Part shown: positions 53,121 through 61,136 of the stretch, piece after piece
Layout of the letters: each line of letters begins with the position of its first letter
Position numbering within the stretch: position 1 is the stretch's first letter
Origin: Verminephrobacter eiseniae EF01-2
Lineage (GTDB): Bacteria; Pseudomonadota; Gammaproteobacteria; Burkholderiales; Burkholderiaceae_C
Assembly (NCBI RefSeq): GCF_000015565.1
Contig: NC_008786.1
Span: 372,001-436,000 of the forward strand
Direction: 5' to 3'
DNA: 64,000 nucleotides
The notes under the pieces: model-generated
Seen by the model: the letters and a program-made list of their open reading frames with translations, nothing else
What the model was told of the DNA's origin: nothing
Database searches by the model: none
Program-made: the position numbers and the translations under genes

Positions 53121-53480
53121 TCAGCGCCCGATTTCCGCCGGCATCCGCAGGCGCTCGACCACCTGGCCGTTTTTCAGATGCGCTTCGACGATATCGTCGA
53201 TATCGGCCGCATCCACATAGCTGTACCAGATGCCCTCGGGGTAGACCACGGCGACGGGGCCGCCCGCGCAGCGGTCCAGGCAACCGGCCTTGTTCACGCG
53301 CACCTGGCCGGCACCGGCCAGCCCGGCGGCCGCCACCTGCGCCTTGCAGCGCTCGAAACCGGCCTGCGCGTGGTGCCGGGCGCAGCAGTTTTCGCCATTG
53401 CTGCGCTCGTTCAGGCAAAAAAAGATATGGCGCCGGTAGTAGCCGGGCGCAGCGGCCGGCGCGCAAGGGGGGGTGTTCAT
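53121..53480 (-). CDS. Thioredoxin-like [2Fe-2S] ferredoxin
   Basis: Small electron-transfer protein, 119 residues. Cluster-ligand candidates are Cys22 (HIFFCLNER), Cys32/33 (GENCCARHH) and two in NKAGCLDRCAGG; all are present. The C-terminal half VYPEGIWYSYVDAADIDDIVEAHL is typical for the family. It follows the alpha/beta hydrolase gene on the same strand, upstream by about 60 bases. A repeat element ends 13 bases upstream of its start, so its promoter must lie in or beyond that element. Confidence 0.9.
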   Translation of the reverse strand: MNTPPCAPAAAPGYYRRHIFFCLNERSNGENCCARHHAQAGFERCKAQVAAAGLAGAGQVRVNKAGCLDRCAGGPVAVVYPEGIWYSYVDAADIDDIVEAHLKNGQVVERLRMPAEIGR

Positions 53481-53493
53481 GCCGGCATTTTAG

Positions 53494-53651
53494 TGTCGCG
53501 TCACCGATCATCTGTCGGTCTGCGCTGGCCATCGAAGCGCATCGCGGCGTTGCATCGCTTGCCAATACAGCTCGGTATGGGCAAGCGATGCGCCTTGCGC
53601 TGCGCTCCGATGGCTGCGCGCAGCCTACGACATCTGATCGGTGACGCGACA
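53494..53651 (+). repeat. MITE-like element, copy 5
   Basis: 158 bp, ends TGTCGCGTCACCGATCA, flanked by TTTTAG and CTAGG. It lies 13 bases from the ferredoxin start codon and may carry or block that gene's promoter. To its right, 53652-53895 contains no gene that I recognise. Confidence 0.9.
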
Positions 53652-53851
53652 CTAGGCAGGCGCGCCGAACCCTTTCAGGGCAGTGACTCCGGCGATCATT
53701 CGGCGGCCACGAGCCCTGCCGCGCAGGAGTGCCGCAGCGGCGGATCGACCAAGACCCAGGCTACCGCGCCCGCTGCGCGCTGGCCGACACCGCGCTGCTG
53801 CTGCCATGCGGAGCTGGCAGGCGGATATCTGCCGCACCATCCGCCTGCTTG

Positions 53852-53876
53852 GCGCCCAGGCAGGGTGCCTGGGCGC
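53852..53876. terminator. Strong hairpin after the surface-protein gene
   Basis: Arms GCGCCCAGGCA and TGCCTGGGCGC form a perfect 11-bp stem with a 3-base loop, 19 bases beyond the surface-protein stop on the minus strand. There is no U-run, so it may be an mRNA-protecting hairpin rather than a classic terminator. Confidence 0.55.
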
Positions 53877-53895
53877 TGGTGCCGATCAGTACCAG

Positions 53896-56478
53896 TCAGT
53901 ACCAAAAGCCGAACGAATGGGCATCCGACGCCTGCCCGACGATGGACAGCGGCATCTTCGCCACGGCGCCGGGCGCACTGATGCTGCCGTTGACCTGGCC
54001 GTCGGCGTCGTACTGGCCGCCGTCCTGGATCTGAAAGTCCAGCCGCGTGCGCCCGCCTTCGCTGGCCACCTTGCCGCCATACGGTTCGCTGGCCAGGTTC
54101 ACCCAGATGCCGGCGCTGTTCTTGAGCCAGTAGCCGTTGGCGCCGAGCGCCGGGTCTACGTACAGGCTGAAGCTCTCGGTGCTGCGGCCCTCGGCCAGCG
54201 ACGCCTTGAATGAGGTCAGCCCGATCGGCATCTCCATGCCCTTGGGCAGATTGGCCGGGGCATCGCTGCGCACCAGTTCGGTGATGCGCGCGTTGCTGTC
54301 CGGGAGCAGTTTGCCGTTCTGGCTGCCGGCCACCAGGGTCTGGTCGCGGGTCGAAGCGACGGCGGCCTGCTGGCTGTCTTTGACGCCATCGCCGTTGCCG
54401 TCGCCAGCCAGGCCGGCCGAGCCATCGGGGCGCAGCAGGCCGGGGGCCAGGTCCTCCAGGCTGTTCGGCACACCGTCGCGGTCGTCGTCCGGCGCACCCG
54501 CACCCGGCGCCTCCGGTGTGGCGGGTGCGACCGGGGGCTGGGTGAGGTTGGTCACCGCCCTGGCCGCGAAGCTGGCCGCGTCGTCACCGGTGCCGGCTTC
54601 CTGTAGCGCTTTGTTGTCGCTGGTGTCGGTGTCCTGGTAGGCGACGGTCACCGTCTGGCCGGTGGTCACCGCGCGGGCCAGGGTCAGCGTGACCGTCCTG
54701 GCCGCTGCATCCACCGTCACCCGGCTGACGTCGATGCGCGTGCCATCGACCAGCACGGTAAAGGACTCGTTGGTCGGGGCATGGTCCGCGTTCCCGTCGA
54801 GCGCCGTTGCGTCGCTGTAGCTCAGCACCAACTGGTCGCGGTTCGCCGTGGCGCTGCTGAGCGCAAAGACCATGGTGTCTACGGTGTACTGGTTGAACGC
54901 GTAGGTGTTGTTGGCGACGGTGTTGCCTGCGGCATTCCTGACATTGGCCAGGTTCAGGGTGAGCCGGTGGTTGGTGGTACGCGCCAGGTTGGCCGTGGGT
55001 GTGAAGGTGGCGGTCCAGACTTTGCCGTCGGTGCCGACCGCCGTCAGGTCGCCGAGCGTGCCGTTGGCCTGGGACAGGTCGATGGCCTCTTTCGTGAAGC
55101 CGGTGACGCGCTCGTTGAAGGTGAAGGTGATGGTGGCGGTTTCGCCAGCGGTGAGGCGGTTATCGCTGATCGTCACGTTGACCGGGGGGCGGGTGTCGAT
55201 GCTGAAGTTGCCGCTGGTGGCGGTGCCCTCTCCGGCGTTGTCCCGCGCGTCCCGGACGCCGCTGAGGTTCACGCGGATGGTGTTTTCGGTGCTCTCGATG
55301 TCGGGCCGGGGCGTGTAGGTGGCGCTCCAGACCTTGCCGTCGGTGCCGACCGCCGTCAGCGCGCCCAGCGTGCCTTTGCTGGTGTCGTACTGAACGTCAC
55401 CGAGATCGAAGCCGGTGACGCTCTCTCTGAAAGTGAAGGTGATGGTGGCGGTTTCGCCAACGGTGAGGCGGTTGTCGCTGATCGTCACGTCGACCGTGGG
55501 GCGCAGGGTGTCGATGCTGAAGTTGCCGCTGCTGGGGGTGCCCGATCCGGCGTTGCCCTGCGCGTCCCGGATGCTGGCGAGGTTCACGCGGATGGTGTTG
55601 TTGGCGTTCTCGGTGTCGGACCGGGGCGTGTAGGTGGCGGTCCAGACCTTGCTGTCGGTGCTGCTTTGCGTCAGCGCGCTCAGCGTGCCTTTGCTGGTGT
55701 CGTACTGGATGGCGTCGAGACCGAAGTTGGGGACGTTCTCGCTGAAGGTGAAGGTGACGATCATCGTCTCGCCGGCCTTCAGGCTGGTGGCCGACAGCGC
55801 GATGGTGCCCGTGGGCGGCACACCGTCGTCGATGTTGTAGCGGGCCGGGACGCTCACCCCCCGGCTTGCGCCTGCGTTGCCCGGGACATCGGTGATGCCG
55901 TCGAGGTTGATCCGTATCTGGTTGCCATGCAGGCCCGTCGCGGGCCGGGTGGCCGGGGCCTCCAGGTCGACCAGCCAGGTGGTGGCGGCGGCGGTGGTGG
56001 CTGTGGTGTCGGAGGGGGCGACGCGCAGGTTGCTCAAAGTGCCCTTGCCGGCGTCCACCTGCAGGTCTTCGAGGGTGAAGCTGCTGCGGGTCACCCGTTC
56101 GCTGAAGGTGATGGTGATGGTGGTTTTTTCCCCGAGGCGCAGGTCGCTTTTGGCGATCGAGGCACTGGCAACGGTGGGCCGCAGGGTGTCGATGGCGAAG
56201 GTGAGCTCTCCGTCGGACTCATCGTTGGGGCTGTCGTAGCGGACTTTGGCGTCGGATTTCTCCAAGCCTTCGGTAGGTATGAATTGGACTCTATAGGTAT
56301 TAGTGCCGGCGCCAATCCTGATGAGGGTGCCGTGGTTCAACGAGCCGCCGGTGACGGTCAAGAAACGGACCAGGCCATTCGCGCGATACATGGTCTCGTT
56401 ATTGGGGAAAGTAAGGGAGATCCAGGCGGTCTCACCGGCTTTGACGATGGTCTTGTCAATCGTGATGGTGGAGGCCAT
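53896..56478 (-). CDS. Large Ig-like-repeat surface/secreted protein with SWM and choice-of-anchor-U-like regions
   Basis: Predicted extracellular protein of 860 residues. It starts with five Ig-like units (about 1-103, 104-227, 228-330, 331-434, 435-546). They share blocks such as LTAGETATITFTFNERVTGF and DGKVWTATYTP and resemble bacterial Big-type domains. A SWM-like unit follows at 547-660 (VFALSSATANRDQLVLSYSD; VTVAYQDTDTSDNKAL). A short Pro-rich linker and an Asp-rich calcium-binding-like stretch follow (DDDRDGVPNSLEDL, GDGNGDGVKDSQ). The last 135 residues resemble choice-of-anchor-U regions. There is no N-terminal signal peptide, which suggests type I-like or other non-Sec export; no secretion gene is adjacent. 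The ATG at 56478 has AAGGAT upstream. A 20-copy 8-bp repeat ends 30 bases before it, so expression may be phase-variable. Confidence 0.82.
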   Translation of the reverse strand: MASTITIDKTIVKAGETAWISLTFPNNETMYRANGLVRFLTVTGGSLNHGTLIRIGAGTNTYRVQFIPTEGLEKSDAKVRYDSPNDESDGELTFAIDTLRPTVASASIAKSDLRLGEKTTITITFSERVTRSSFTLEDLQVDAGKGTLSNLRVAPSDTTATTAAATTWLVDLEAPATRPATGLHGNQIRINLDGITDVPGNAGASRGVSVPARYNIDDGVPPTGTIALSATSLKAGETMIVTFTFSENVPNFGLDAIQYDTSKGTLSALTQSSTDSKVWTATYTPRSDTENANNTIRVNLASIRDAQGNAGSGTPSSGNFSIDTLRPTVDVTISDNRLTVGETATITFTFRESVTGFDLGDVQYDTSKGTLGALTAVGTDGKVWSATYTPRPDIESTENTIRVNLSGVRDARDNAGEGTATSGNFSIDTRPPVNVTISDNRLTAGETATITFTFNERVTGFTKEAIDLSQANGTLGDLTAVGTDGKVWTATFTPTANLARTTNHRLTLNLANVRNAAGNTVANNTYAFNQYTVDTMVFALSSATANRDQLVLSYSDATALDGNADHAPTNESFTVLVDGTRIDVSRVTVDAAARTVTLTLARAVTTGQTVTVAYQDTDTSDNKALQEAGTGDDAASFAARAVTNLTQPPVAPATPEAPGAGAPDDDRDGVPNSLEDLAPGLLRPDGSAGLAGDGNGDGVKDSQQAAVASTRDQTLVAGSQNGKLLPDSNARITELVRSDAPANLPKGMEMPIGLTSFKASLAEGRSTESFSLYVDPALGANGYWLKNSAGIWVNLASEPYGGKVASEGGRTRLDFQIQDGGQYDADGQVNGSISAPGAVAKMPLSIVGQASDAHSFGFWY

Positions 56479-56508
56479 GGTGCTATCCTTTCGACGAGGC
56501 GAGGATTA

Positions 56509-56669
56509 CGCTGATGCGCTGATGCGCTGATGCGCTGATGCGCTGATGCGCTGATGCGCTGATGCGCTGATGCGCTGATGCGCTGATGCGCTGATGCGCT
56601 GATGCGCTGATGCGCTGATGCGCTGATGCGCTGATGCGCTGATGCGCTGATGCGCTGATGCGCTGATGC
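56509..56669 (+). repeat. 20 perfect copies of an 8-bp repeat upstream of the surface-protein gene
   Basis: The unit CGCTGATG is repeated 20 times without error (161 bases with one extra base). On the strand of the surface gene the unit reads CATCAGCG, has no stop in any frame and encodes an eight-residue cycle (ISASAHQR). A tract this long and perfect slips readily in replication. It ends 30 bases before the ATG of the surface gene. Confidence 0.97.
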
Positions 56670-56687
56670 AGGGAGAAGGGCGACGAT

Positions 56688-56706
56688 CACGGTGCTTTCC
56701 TTTCGA
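56688..56706 (-). promoter_or_regulatory. Duplicated translation-initiation region beyond the repeat
   Basis: On the minus strand TCGAAAGGAAAGCACCGTG matches the true surface-gene initiation region TCGAAAGGATAGCACCATG (56494-56476) at 17 of 19 positions. It offers the same ribosome site and spacing with a GTG start at 56690. A leader peptide starting here would run straight into the repeat. So the repeat tract lies between two copies of one initiation region. Confidence 0.75.
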
Positions 56707-56744
56707 TGGAATGGATGGATGCAAGAGCTTGGTCGGGTTCCGTT

Positions 56745-56774
56745 CGTCTCTTGCGGCCAGGGCCGCAAGAGACG
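56745..56774. other. 13-bp perfect hairpin in the surface-gene upstream region
   Basis: Arms CGTCTCTTGCGGC and GCCGCAAGAGACG with a 4-base loop. It lies 267 bases before the surface-gene start. It may end incoming transcription or bind a regulator; the sequence does not decide. The rest of the gap to 56921 contains no gene. Confidence 0.7.
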
Positions 56775-56921
56775 ATGGTGTCAGCGATGCCTGTTACCCA
56801 CCCGGCGGGAGCGCAACAACGATTTGCACCGCTGACAACCGTGGAACAAATTCCACTGCCAGAATATAGCGTAGCGGCAACCCATCACCCTGGCGGCCGC
56901 TGCCTGTCTGGTGCACAGGTT

Positions 56922-58046
56922 TCAGGAAAGCGGTTCATGCCGCTGCCGGCCCGATACCCGCAGCAGCACATACAGCAATGTGGCATAGGGCCAGAGCCAG
57001 CCGAGCCACTGGCCCAGGCCATAAAAGCGGATGAAGCGGCCCTGCTCCCAAAGCTGCAAGGTCTGGGCAAAGTAAGCGCTGGTGGGCGCCTGGTTGAGCA
57101 GCGCCAACTGCCAGACCAGCGCCAGCAGCAGCATGGCCGCGCAGGCCCGGCGCGGCAGGGCGAGCAGCAGCAAGGCCAGCGCCAGCGCAGCCCAAAGCCC
57201 GGCGCGCGCGGGCCGGTTCAGCCACTGCCAGGCATGGACCGGACCCCAACTCAGCGCGGCCGACAGCGCCGTGAGCGCGATGCCCAGTGCCGCCAGCGCC
57301 AGCGCCAGCAGCACGCGGTGCCGCGCCTGGCGGATCACGCAATAGCCCAGCAGGCAGGGGGCGAGCAGCCCCAGCGCGACGCATAGCAGCTCGCCGCCGG
57401 GGGACAGCGGCGCCAGCGCGGTCTGGCGCAATGGCAGGCCGTCGGGCAGCGGCATCGATGGCATCGATGGGGTATGGGCCAGCCAACCGATCAGCGCCGT
57501 CTCCAGCCGCTGCTGCACCTGGCCCAGCCCGAAAGGCACGGCGGCCGGAAACAGCAATGCCGGCGGCCACAGGGCCAGCAGCACCATGGCGCCGCTGGCA
57601 TCGGGCAGGAGCCAGCGCTCGCGCCAATCGTGCCAGCGCCCGAGCACGCCCAGGCGCGCCAGCAAGGCCGCGATCGAGGCCCCCGCCAGCGCGCCAGCGG
57701 CATTGAGCGCCAGATCCAGGTTGGACGGCACCCGCCGGGGCAGATAGATCTGCAAGAACTCCATTGCCAGCGACAGCAGCGCCCCCGCCAGCGTGGCCAG
57801 CAGCACCGCCCTGCGGCCCGAGCCTGTGCGCAGCAGGCCCAGCGCCAGCAAAAAACCCAGCGGCGCATAGCCTGCGGCATTGGTCAGCACATCGAACCAG
57901 GTCCAGTATGGCGGGGGCAGCGCCGCCAGCAGAAACACCAGCGGGTCGATGCCCTGCGCGCGCCAGCCCTCGAACGGGAACAGGCTGGCAAAGACGATCA
58001 GCGCCGCGTAGCTCAGCGCCAGCGGCCCAGCGGAGCTCTGGTGCAT
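56922..58046 (-). CDS. VanZ-family membrane protein
   Basis: Integral membrane protein, 374 residues, about nine helices. The VanZ-like core shows SLFPFEGWRAQG near residue 22, WFDVLTNAAGYAPLGFLLALGL near 50 and AMEFLQIYLPRRVPSNLDLALNAAGALAG near 95. These are the conserved teichoplanin-resistance VanZ motifs (E-Q-xx-P-R-xxS-xxD-xxxN). The second half is unrelated hydrophobic sequence. VanZ proteins alter cell-envelope properties; the precise role is not known. It lies 11 bases after hemJ on the same strand, so the two are probably co-transcribed. Confidence 0.85.
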   Translation of the reverse strand: MHQSSAGPLALSYAALIVFASLFPFEGWRAQGIDPLVFLLAALPPPYWTWFDVLTNAAGYAPLGFLLALGLLRTGSGRRAVLLATLAGALLSLAMEFLQIYLPRRVPSNLDLALNAAGALAGASIAALLARLGVLGRWHDWRERWLLPDASGAMVLLALWPPALLFPAAVPFGLGQVQQRLETALIGWLAHTPSMPSMPLPDGLPLRQTALAPLSPGGELLCVALGLLAPCLLGYCVIRQARHRVLLALALAALGIALTALSAALSWGPVHAWQWLNRPARAGLWAALALALLLLALPRRACAAMLLLALVWQLALLNQAPTSAYFAQTLQLWEQGRFIRFYGLGQWLGWLWPYATLLYVLLRVSGRQRHEPLS

Positions 58047-58057
58047 GCGCGCTGGCG

Positions 58058-58486
58058 TCAAAACGGCTTGAGCACCACCAGCAGCACCGCCGCCGTCAGC
58101 AGCAGCAGCGGCAGTTCGTTGAACCAGCGCAGCCACACCGGGCTGCGGCGGCAACGGCCATCGGCCAGTTGGCGCAACAGCCGGCCGCAGCCATGGTGGT
58201 AACCGATCACCAGCAGCACCACGGCGAGCTTGGCGTGCATCCAGCCGCTGCCCGGGCCGCGGCCAATGCCGTAGCCGAGCCAGAGCCAGACCCCCAGCGC
58301 CAGCGCCGGCGCCGACAGCAGCGTGGTAAAGCGCAGCAGCTTGCGGGCCATCAGCAACAGGCGCTCGCGCTCGGCGGCAGCGCCCGGGGCGAGCAGCGCC
58401 AGATTCACGAAGATGCGCGGCAGGTAAAACAGGCCGGCGAACCAGCAGGTCACGAAGACGATGTGAAAGGCTTTGATCCAGAGCAT
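58058..58486 (-). CDS. hemJ: HemJ-type protoporphyrinogen IX oxidase (UPF0093)
   Basis: Membrane-bound oxidase for protoporphyrinogen IX in haem biosynthesis, 142 residues with four helices. The conserved histidines lie in LWIKAFHIVFVTCWFAGLFYLPR near residue 9 and in GWMHAKLAVVLLVIGYHHGCGRLLR near 84. The end FNELPLLLLTAAVLLVVLKPF matches HemJ very well. The catalytic Lys/His set is complete. The start ATG at 58486 is the only plausible one. The next haem gene in the window, hemB, is 5 kb away on the other strand. Confidence 0.93.
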   Translation of the reverse strand: MLWIKAFHIVFVTCWFAGLFYLPRIFVNLALLAPGAAAERERLLLMARKLLRFTTLLSAPALALGVWLWLGYGIGRGPGSGWMHAKLAVVLLVIGYHHGCGRLLRQLADGRCRRSPVWLRWFNELPLLLLTAAVLLVVLKPF

Positions 58487-58564
58487 GGCCGCAGTTTACG
58501 TGCCCGGGCGCAGAACCGCTGCCTGATGCCGATGGCGACTTGCCATGGGGTGCGCCGCCAGGGT

Positions 58565-58601
58565 TTGTACGCATGTACAAGATATTTGTACGCATGTGCA
58601 A
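58565..58601. promoter_or_regulatory. Two tandem operators before the TetR gene
   Basis: The palindrome TTGTACGCATGTACAA (58565-58580) is followed by TTGTACGCATGTGCAA (58586-58601), 21 bases from start to start, exactly two helical turns. They end nine bases before the TetR start codon. A TetR dimer pair would bind the same DNA face and block transcription or translation of its own operon. Confidence 0.8.
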
Positions 58602-58609
58602 TAAGCCCG

Positions 58610-59338
58610 ATGCAGGCCCGTACCCCTATCGTCAAGCGCAGCGCCCGCCGGACCGCCGCGATCACCGAGGCCGGCCGGCCCGACCGCCGGCAGGCCATCC
58701 TGCTGGCGGCCGAAAAGCTCTTCGCGCAGCACGGCTACCACGCGGTGACGATCCGCCAGATCGCCGAGCAAGCCGGTGTGCCGCTGGCGCTGGTGGGCTA
58801 TTACTTCGGCCCCAAGCACGCGCTCTTTCATGCCATCTTCGAGCACTGGAGCCACACCATCGACGAGCGGCTGGCCGGCTTGGCTGCGCTGGACAACGAC
58901 CCCGATGATCCGCGCACGCTGGTGCGCATCATCGAGGTCTTCACCGGCCCGGTGCTGGCCCTGCGCGCGGGCGCCGAGGGCGAGTACTACGCGCTGCTGG
59001 TCTCGCGCGAGTTGGGCCATGCCACGGCGGAAGTCGATCGCGTGCTGCGCGGCTACTTCGACCCGTTGGCACAGGCCTATATCGACGCGCTCCACCTCGC
59101 GCTGCCTCATGCCACGCGCAGCCAGGTGGCGTGGGGCTATCAGTTCACTCTTGGCGCGCTGCTGCACCACCTGAGCGACACGCGCATCGAACGCCTCTCG
59201 CATGGCCAGAACAAGCGCAGCGACCCGGCCGTGGCGCCGATGCTCGTGAACTTCATCGTCGGCGGCCTGCGCGCCGCGCTGCCGCGCCCCCAGCCCGGGC
59301 GCGCGCAAGAAACCATCCCCGGGAGTGAACCGACATGA
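58610..59338 (+). CDS. TetR-family transcriptional regulator
   Basis: One-component repressor, 242 residues. The HTH region AVTIRQIAEQAGVPLALVGYYFGPKHALFHAIFEHW lies at about residues 44-80. The C-terminal ligand domain includes LRAGAEGEYYALLVSRELGHAT. It is divergent from hemJ, with twin operators directly upstream, and its stop overlaps the ABC binding-protein start (ATGA). So regulator and transporter form one autoregulated operon. The upstream ATG codons inside the operators are not in this frame, so 58610 is the start. Confidence 0.9.
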   Translation: MQARTPIVKRSARRTAAITEAGRPDRRQAILLAAEKLFAQHGYHAVTIRQIAEQAGVPLALVGYYFGPKHALFHAIFEHWSHTIDERLAGLAALDNDPDDPRTLVRIIEVFTGPVLALRAGAEGEYYALLVSRELGHATAEVDRVLRGYFDPLAQAYIDALHLALPHATRSQVAWGYQFTLGALLHHLSDTRIERLSHGQNKRSDPAVAPMLVNFIVGGLRAALPRPQPGRAQETIPGSEPT

Positions 59339-60273
59339 CGCCGAAAAGACGCACCCTGCTATGGGCGCTTGCCGCCGCCACTGCGCCGGCTGTGCGCGCG
59401 CAGTCGAACCCGAAGATCGTGTTCGGCTACACGGCGGTGACCGACTTCGCCTCGGTCTTCGTGGCGGCAGAAGAAGGCGGCTTCAAGAGGCGCAACCTGG
59501 ACGTGGAACTGAAGTTCATTGCGCTGAACTCCATCATTCCGGCGGCGCTGCAATCGGACTCGCTGCAGATCGGCGGGCCCACGCCTTCGGTGTTCTTGCA
59601 GGCGGTGGACGGCGGGCTGGACCTGGTGCTGGTGGCCGGCGGCGCGGTCACGTCCAAGACCATCACCAGTTTCGGCCTGGTGGCGCGCGCAGGCTCCGGC
59701 ATCAAGAGCGCGCAGGACTGCGTGGGCAAGAAGATCGGCGTGCCGGGCCTTGGCGCCTTCCTGCATGTGACCTTCCGCGCATGGCTCAAGAACAGCGGCG
59801 TGGATTACCGCAAGGTCCACTTCGTCGAGGTCGCGTTCCCGCAGCACGGCGACTTGCTGCGCGGCGGCTCGGTGGACGCGGTGGTGTCGGCCGACCCGTT
59901 CATGAGCCGCATCACCGACAGCGGCGCGGGCTACGTGGCCTCGTACTACTCGACCTTCCTGCCGGAGAACAACCAGACCATCGTGCACGCGGCCAAGCGC
60001 GAGTGGGTCGCCAGCAACCCTGCGGCGGTGCACGCCTTTCGCCAGGCGCTGCTCGAATCCGCGAACTTCATGCAGCAGCCCAAAAACGACGCAAAGGTGC
60101 GCGCCGCGATCGGCAAGTACATCAAACTGCCGCCCGAGGTGCTGGTCAAGTTGCAGATCTCGCCGCCCGGCCCGATGGTGAGCGACCGGCAACTGGCCTA
60201 CTGGAGCGCTCTGATGAAGGAGCAGGACATGCTCAAGACGGACATCGACGTTGCGCGGTTGATCGTCAAGTGA
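59335..60273 (+). CDS. NitT/TauT-type ABC substrate-binding protein
   Basis: Periplasmic NMT1/SsuA-like binding protein, 312 residues. The signal peptide TPKRRTLLWALAAATAPAVRAQ ends near residue 23, and the mature part starts SNPKIVFGYTAVTDFASVFVAAEEGGF. IGVPGLGAFLHVTFRAWLKNSGVDY and FLPENNQTIVHAAKREWVASNPAAV are typical of the group that binds aromatic, nitrate, taurine or pyrimidine-precursor ligands. Substrate unknown. The next gene overlaps its stop (GTGA). Confidence 0.88.
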   Translation: MTPKRRTLLWALAAATAPAVRAQSNPKIVFGYTAVTDFASVFVAAEEGGFKRRNLDVELKFIALNSIIPAALQSDSLQIGGPTPSVFLQAVDGGLDLVLVAGGAVTSKTITSFGLVARAGSGIKSAQDCVGKKIGVPGLGAFLHVTFRAWLKNSGVDYRKVHFVEVAFPQHGDLLRGGSVDAVVSADPFMSRITDSGAGYVASYYSTFLPENNQTIVHAAKREWVASNPAAVHAFRQALLESANFMQQPKNDAKVRAAIGKYIKLPPEVLVKLQISPPGPMVSDRQLAYWSALMKEQDMLKTDIDVARLIVK

Positions 60274-61136
60274 TCTGCGCTCCCGCATCGATCACCGCAT
60301 CTGCCGCCTCGACGGCGGGAGCGCCCGGCGCATTGCGCGCGCCCGCAGGTTCTGCGGCGCCGCCCGCGCCCTTCCTGCGCCTGGATGGCGTGGCGATCCG
60401 GTTCGGCGGGCGCGAGATTCTGACGCCCACCTCGTTCGACGTGGCACATGGCGAATTCGTCTGCATCGTGGGCCCGAGCGGGTGCGGCAAGACCACGCTG
60501 CTGCGCGCAGCCAGTGGGCTGGTCCGCGCCAGCGCCGGCGAAGTGCGGCGCAACGGCGTGAAGATGACCGGGCCTGTGCGCGAGGTGGCCTTTGTGTTCC
60601 AGGACTACGGCCGCGCGCTACTGCCTTGGCGCACGGTGGCAGGCAATGTGAGCCTGGCATTCGAGGCGGCCGGCGTGCCTGCGGCCGAGCGCGGGCCGCG
60701 CATCGCCGATGTGCTGGGCAAGGTCGGTCTGGTCAAACATGCGCAAAAGTTCCCGGTGCAGTTGTCGGGCGGCATGCAGCAGCGCGTGCAGATTGCGCGT
60801 TGCCTGGCGCAAAAGCCCGAGTTGATGATGATGGACGAGCCTTTTGGCGCGCTCGATGCGCTCACGCGCCAGAGCTTGCAGGACGAACTGGCGCGGCTGG
60901 TGCGCGACGACGGGCTGACGGTGCTCTTTGTCACGCACGATCTCGAAGAAGCCATCTACTTGGCAGACCGCGTGATCGCGCTGCGCGCCAACCCTGGCCC
61001 GGGGCGGCCGAGCCTGGCGCGGATGATCGACGTGGGGCTTGAGCGTCCGCGCGACCATCTGACGACCAAGGAACATCCGGACTACCTGCGATTGCGGCGC
61101 GAGCTGTTCGCTTTCATCGAGCACAGCCATGACTGA
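60270..61136 (+). CDS. NitT/TauT-type ABC ATPase
   Basis: ATPase subunit, 288 residues. The start is taken as GTG at 60270, which overlaps the preceding stop. An Ala/Pro-rich leader of about 30 residues precedes FLRLDGVAIRFGG, so a later start is possible. Walker A is GPSGCGKTTLLRAASG, signature LSGGMQQRVQIARCLAQ, Walker B LMMMDEPFGALDALTR and switch histidine VTHDLEEAIYLADRV, all intact. Confidence 0.92.
   Translation: MICAPASITASAASTAGAPGALRAPAGSAAPPAPFLRLDGVAIRFGGREILTPTSFDVAHGEFVCIVGPSGCGKTTLLRAASGLVRASAGEVRRNGVKMTGPVREVAFVFQDYGRALLPWRTVAGNVSLAFEAAGVPAAERGPRIADVLGKVGLVKHAQKFPVQLSGGMQQRVQIARCLAQKPELMMMDEPFGALDALTRQSLQDELARLVRDDGLTVLFVTHDLEEAIYLADRVIALRANPGPGRPSLARMIDVGLERPRDHLTTKEHPDYLRLRRELFAFIEHSHD

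Noticed and set aside
56509..56669. Repeat tract considered as a CRISPR array or as coding for a repeat protein
   Set aside because: Units are 8 bp and contiguous with no spacers. The frame through it on the minus strand leaves the tract into unrelated out-of-frame sequence of the surface gene, so I treat it as a regulatory tract with at most a leader peptide.
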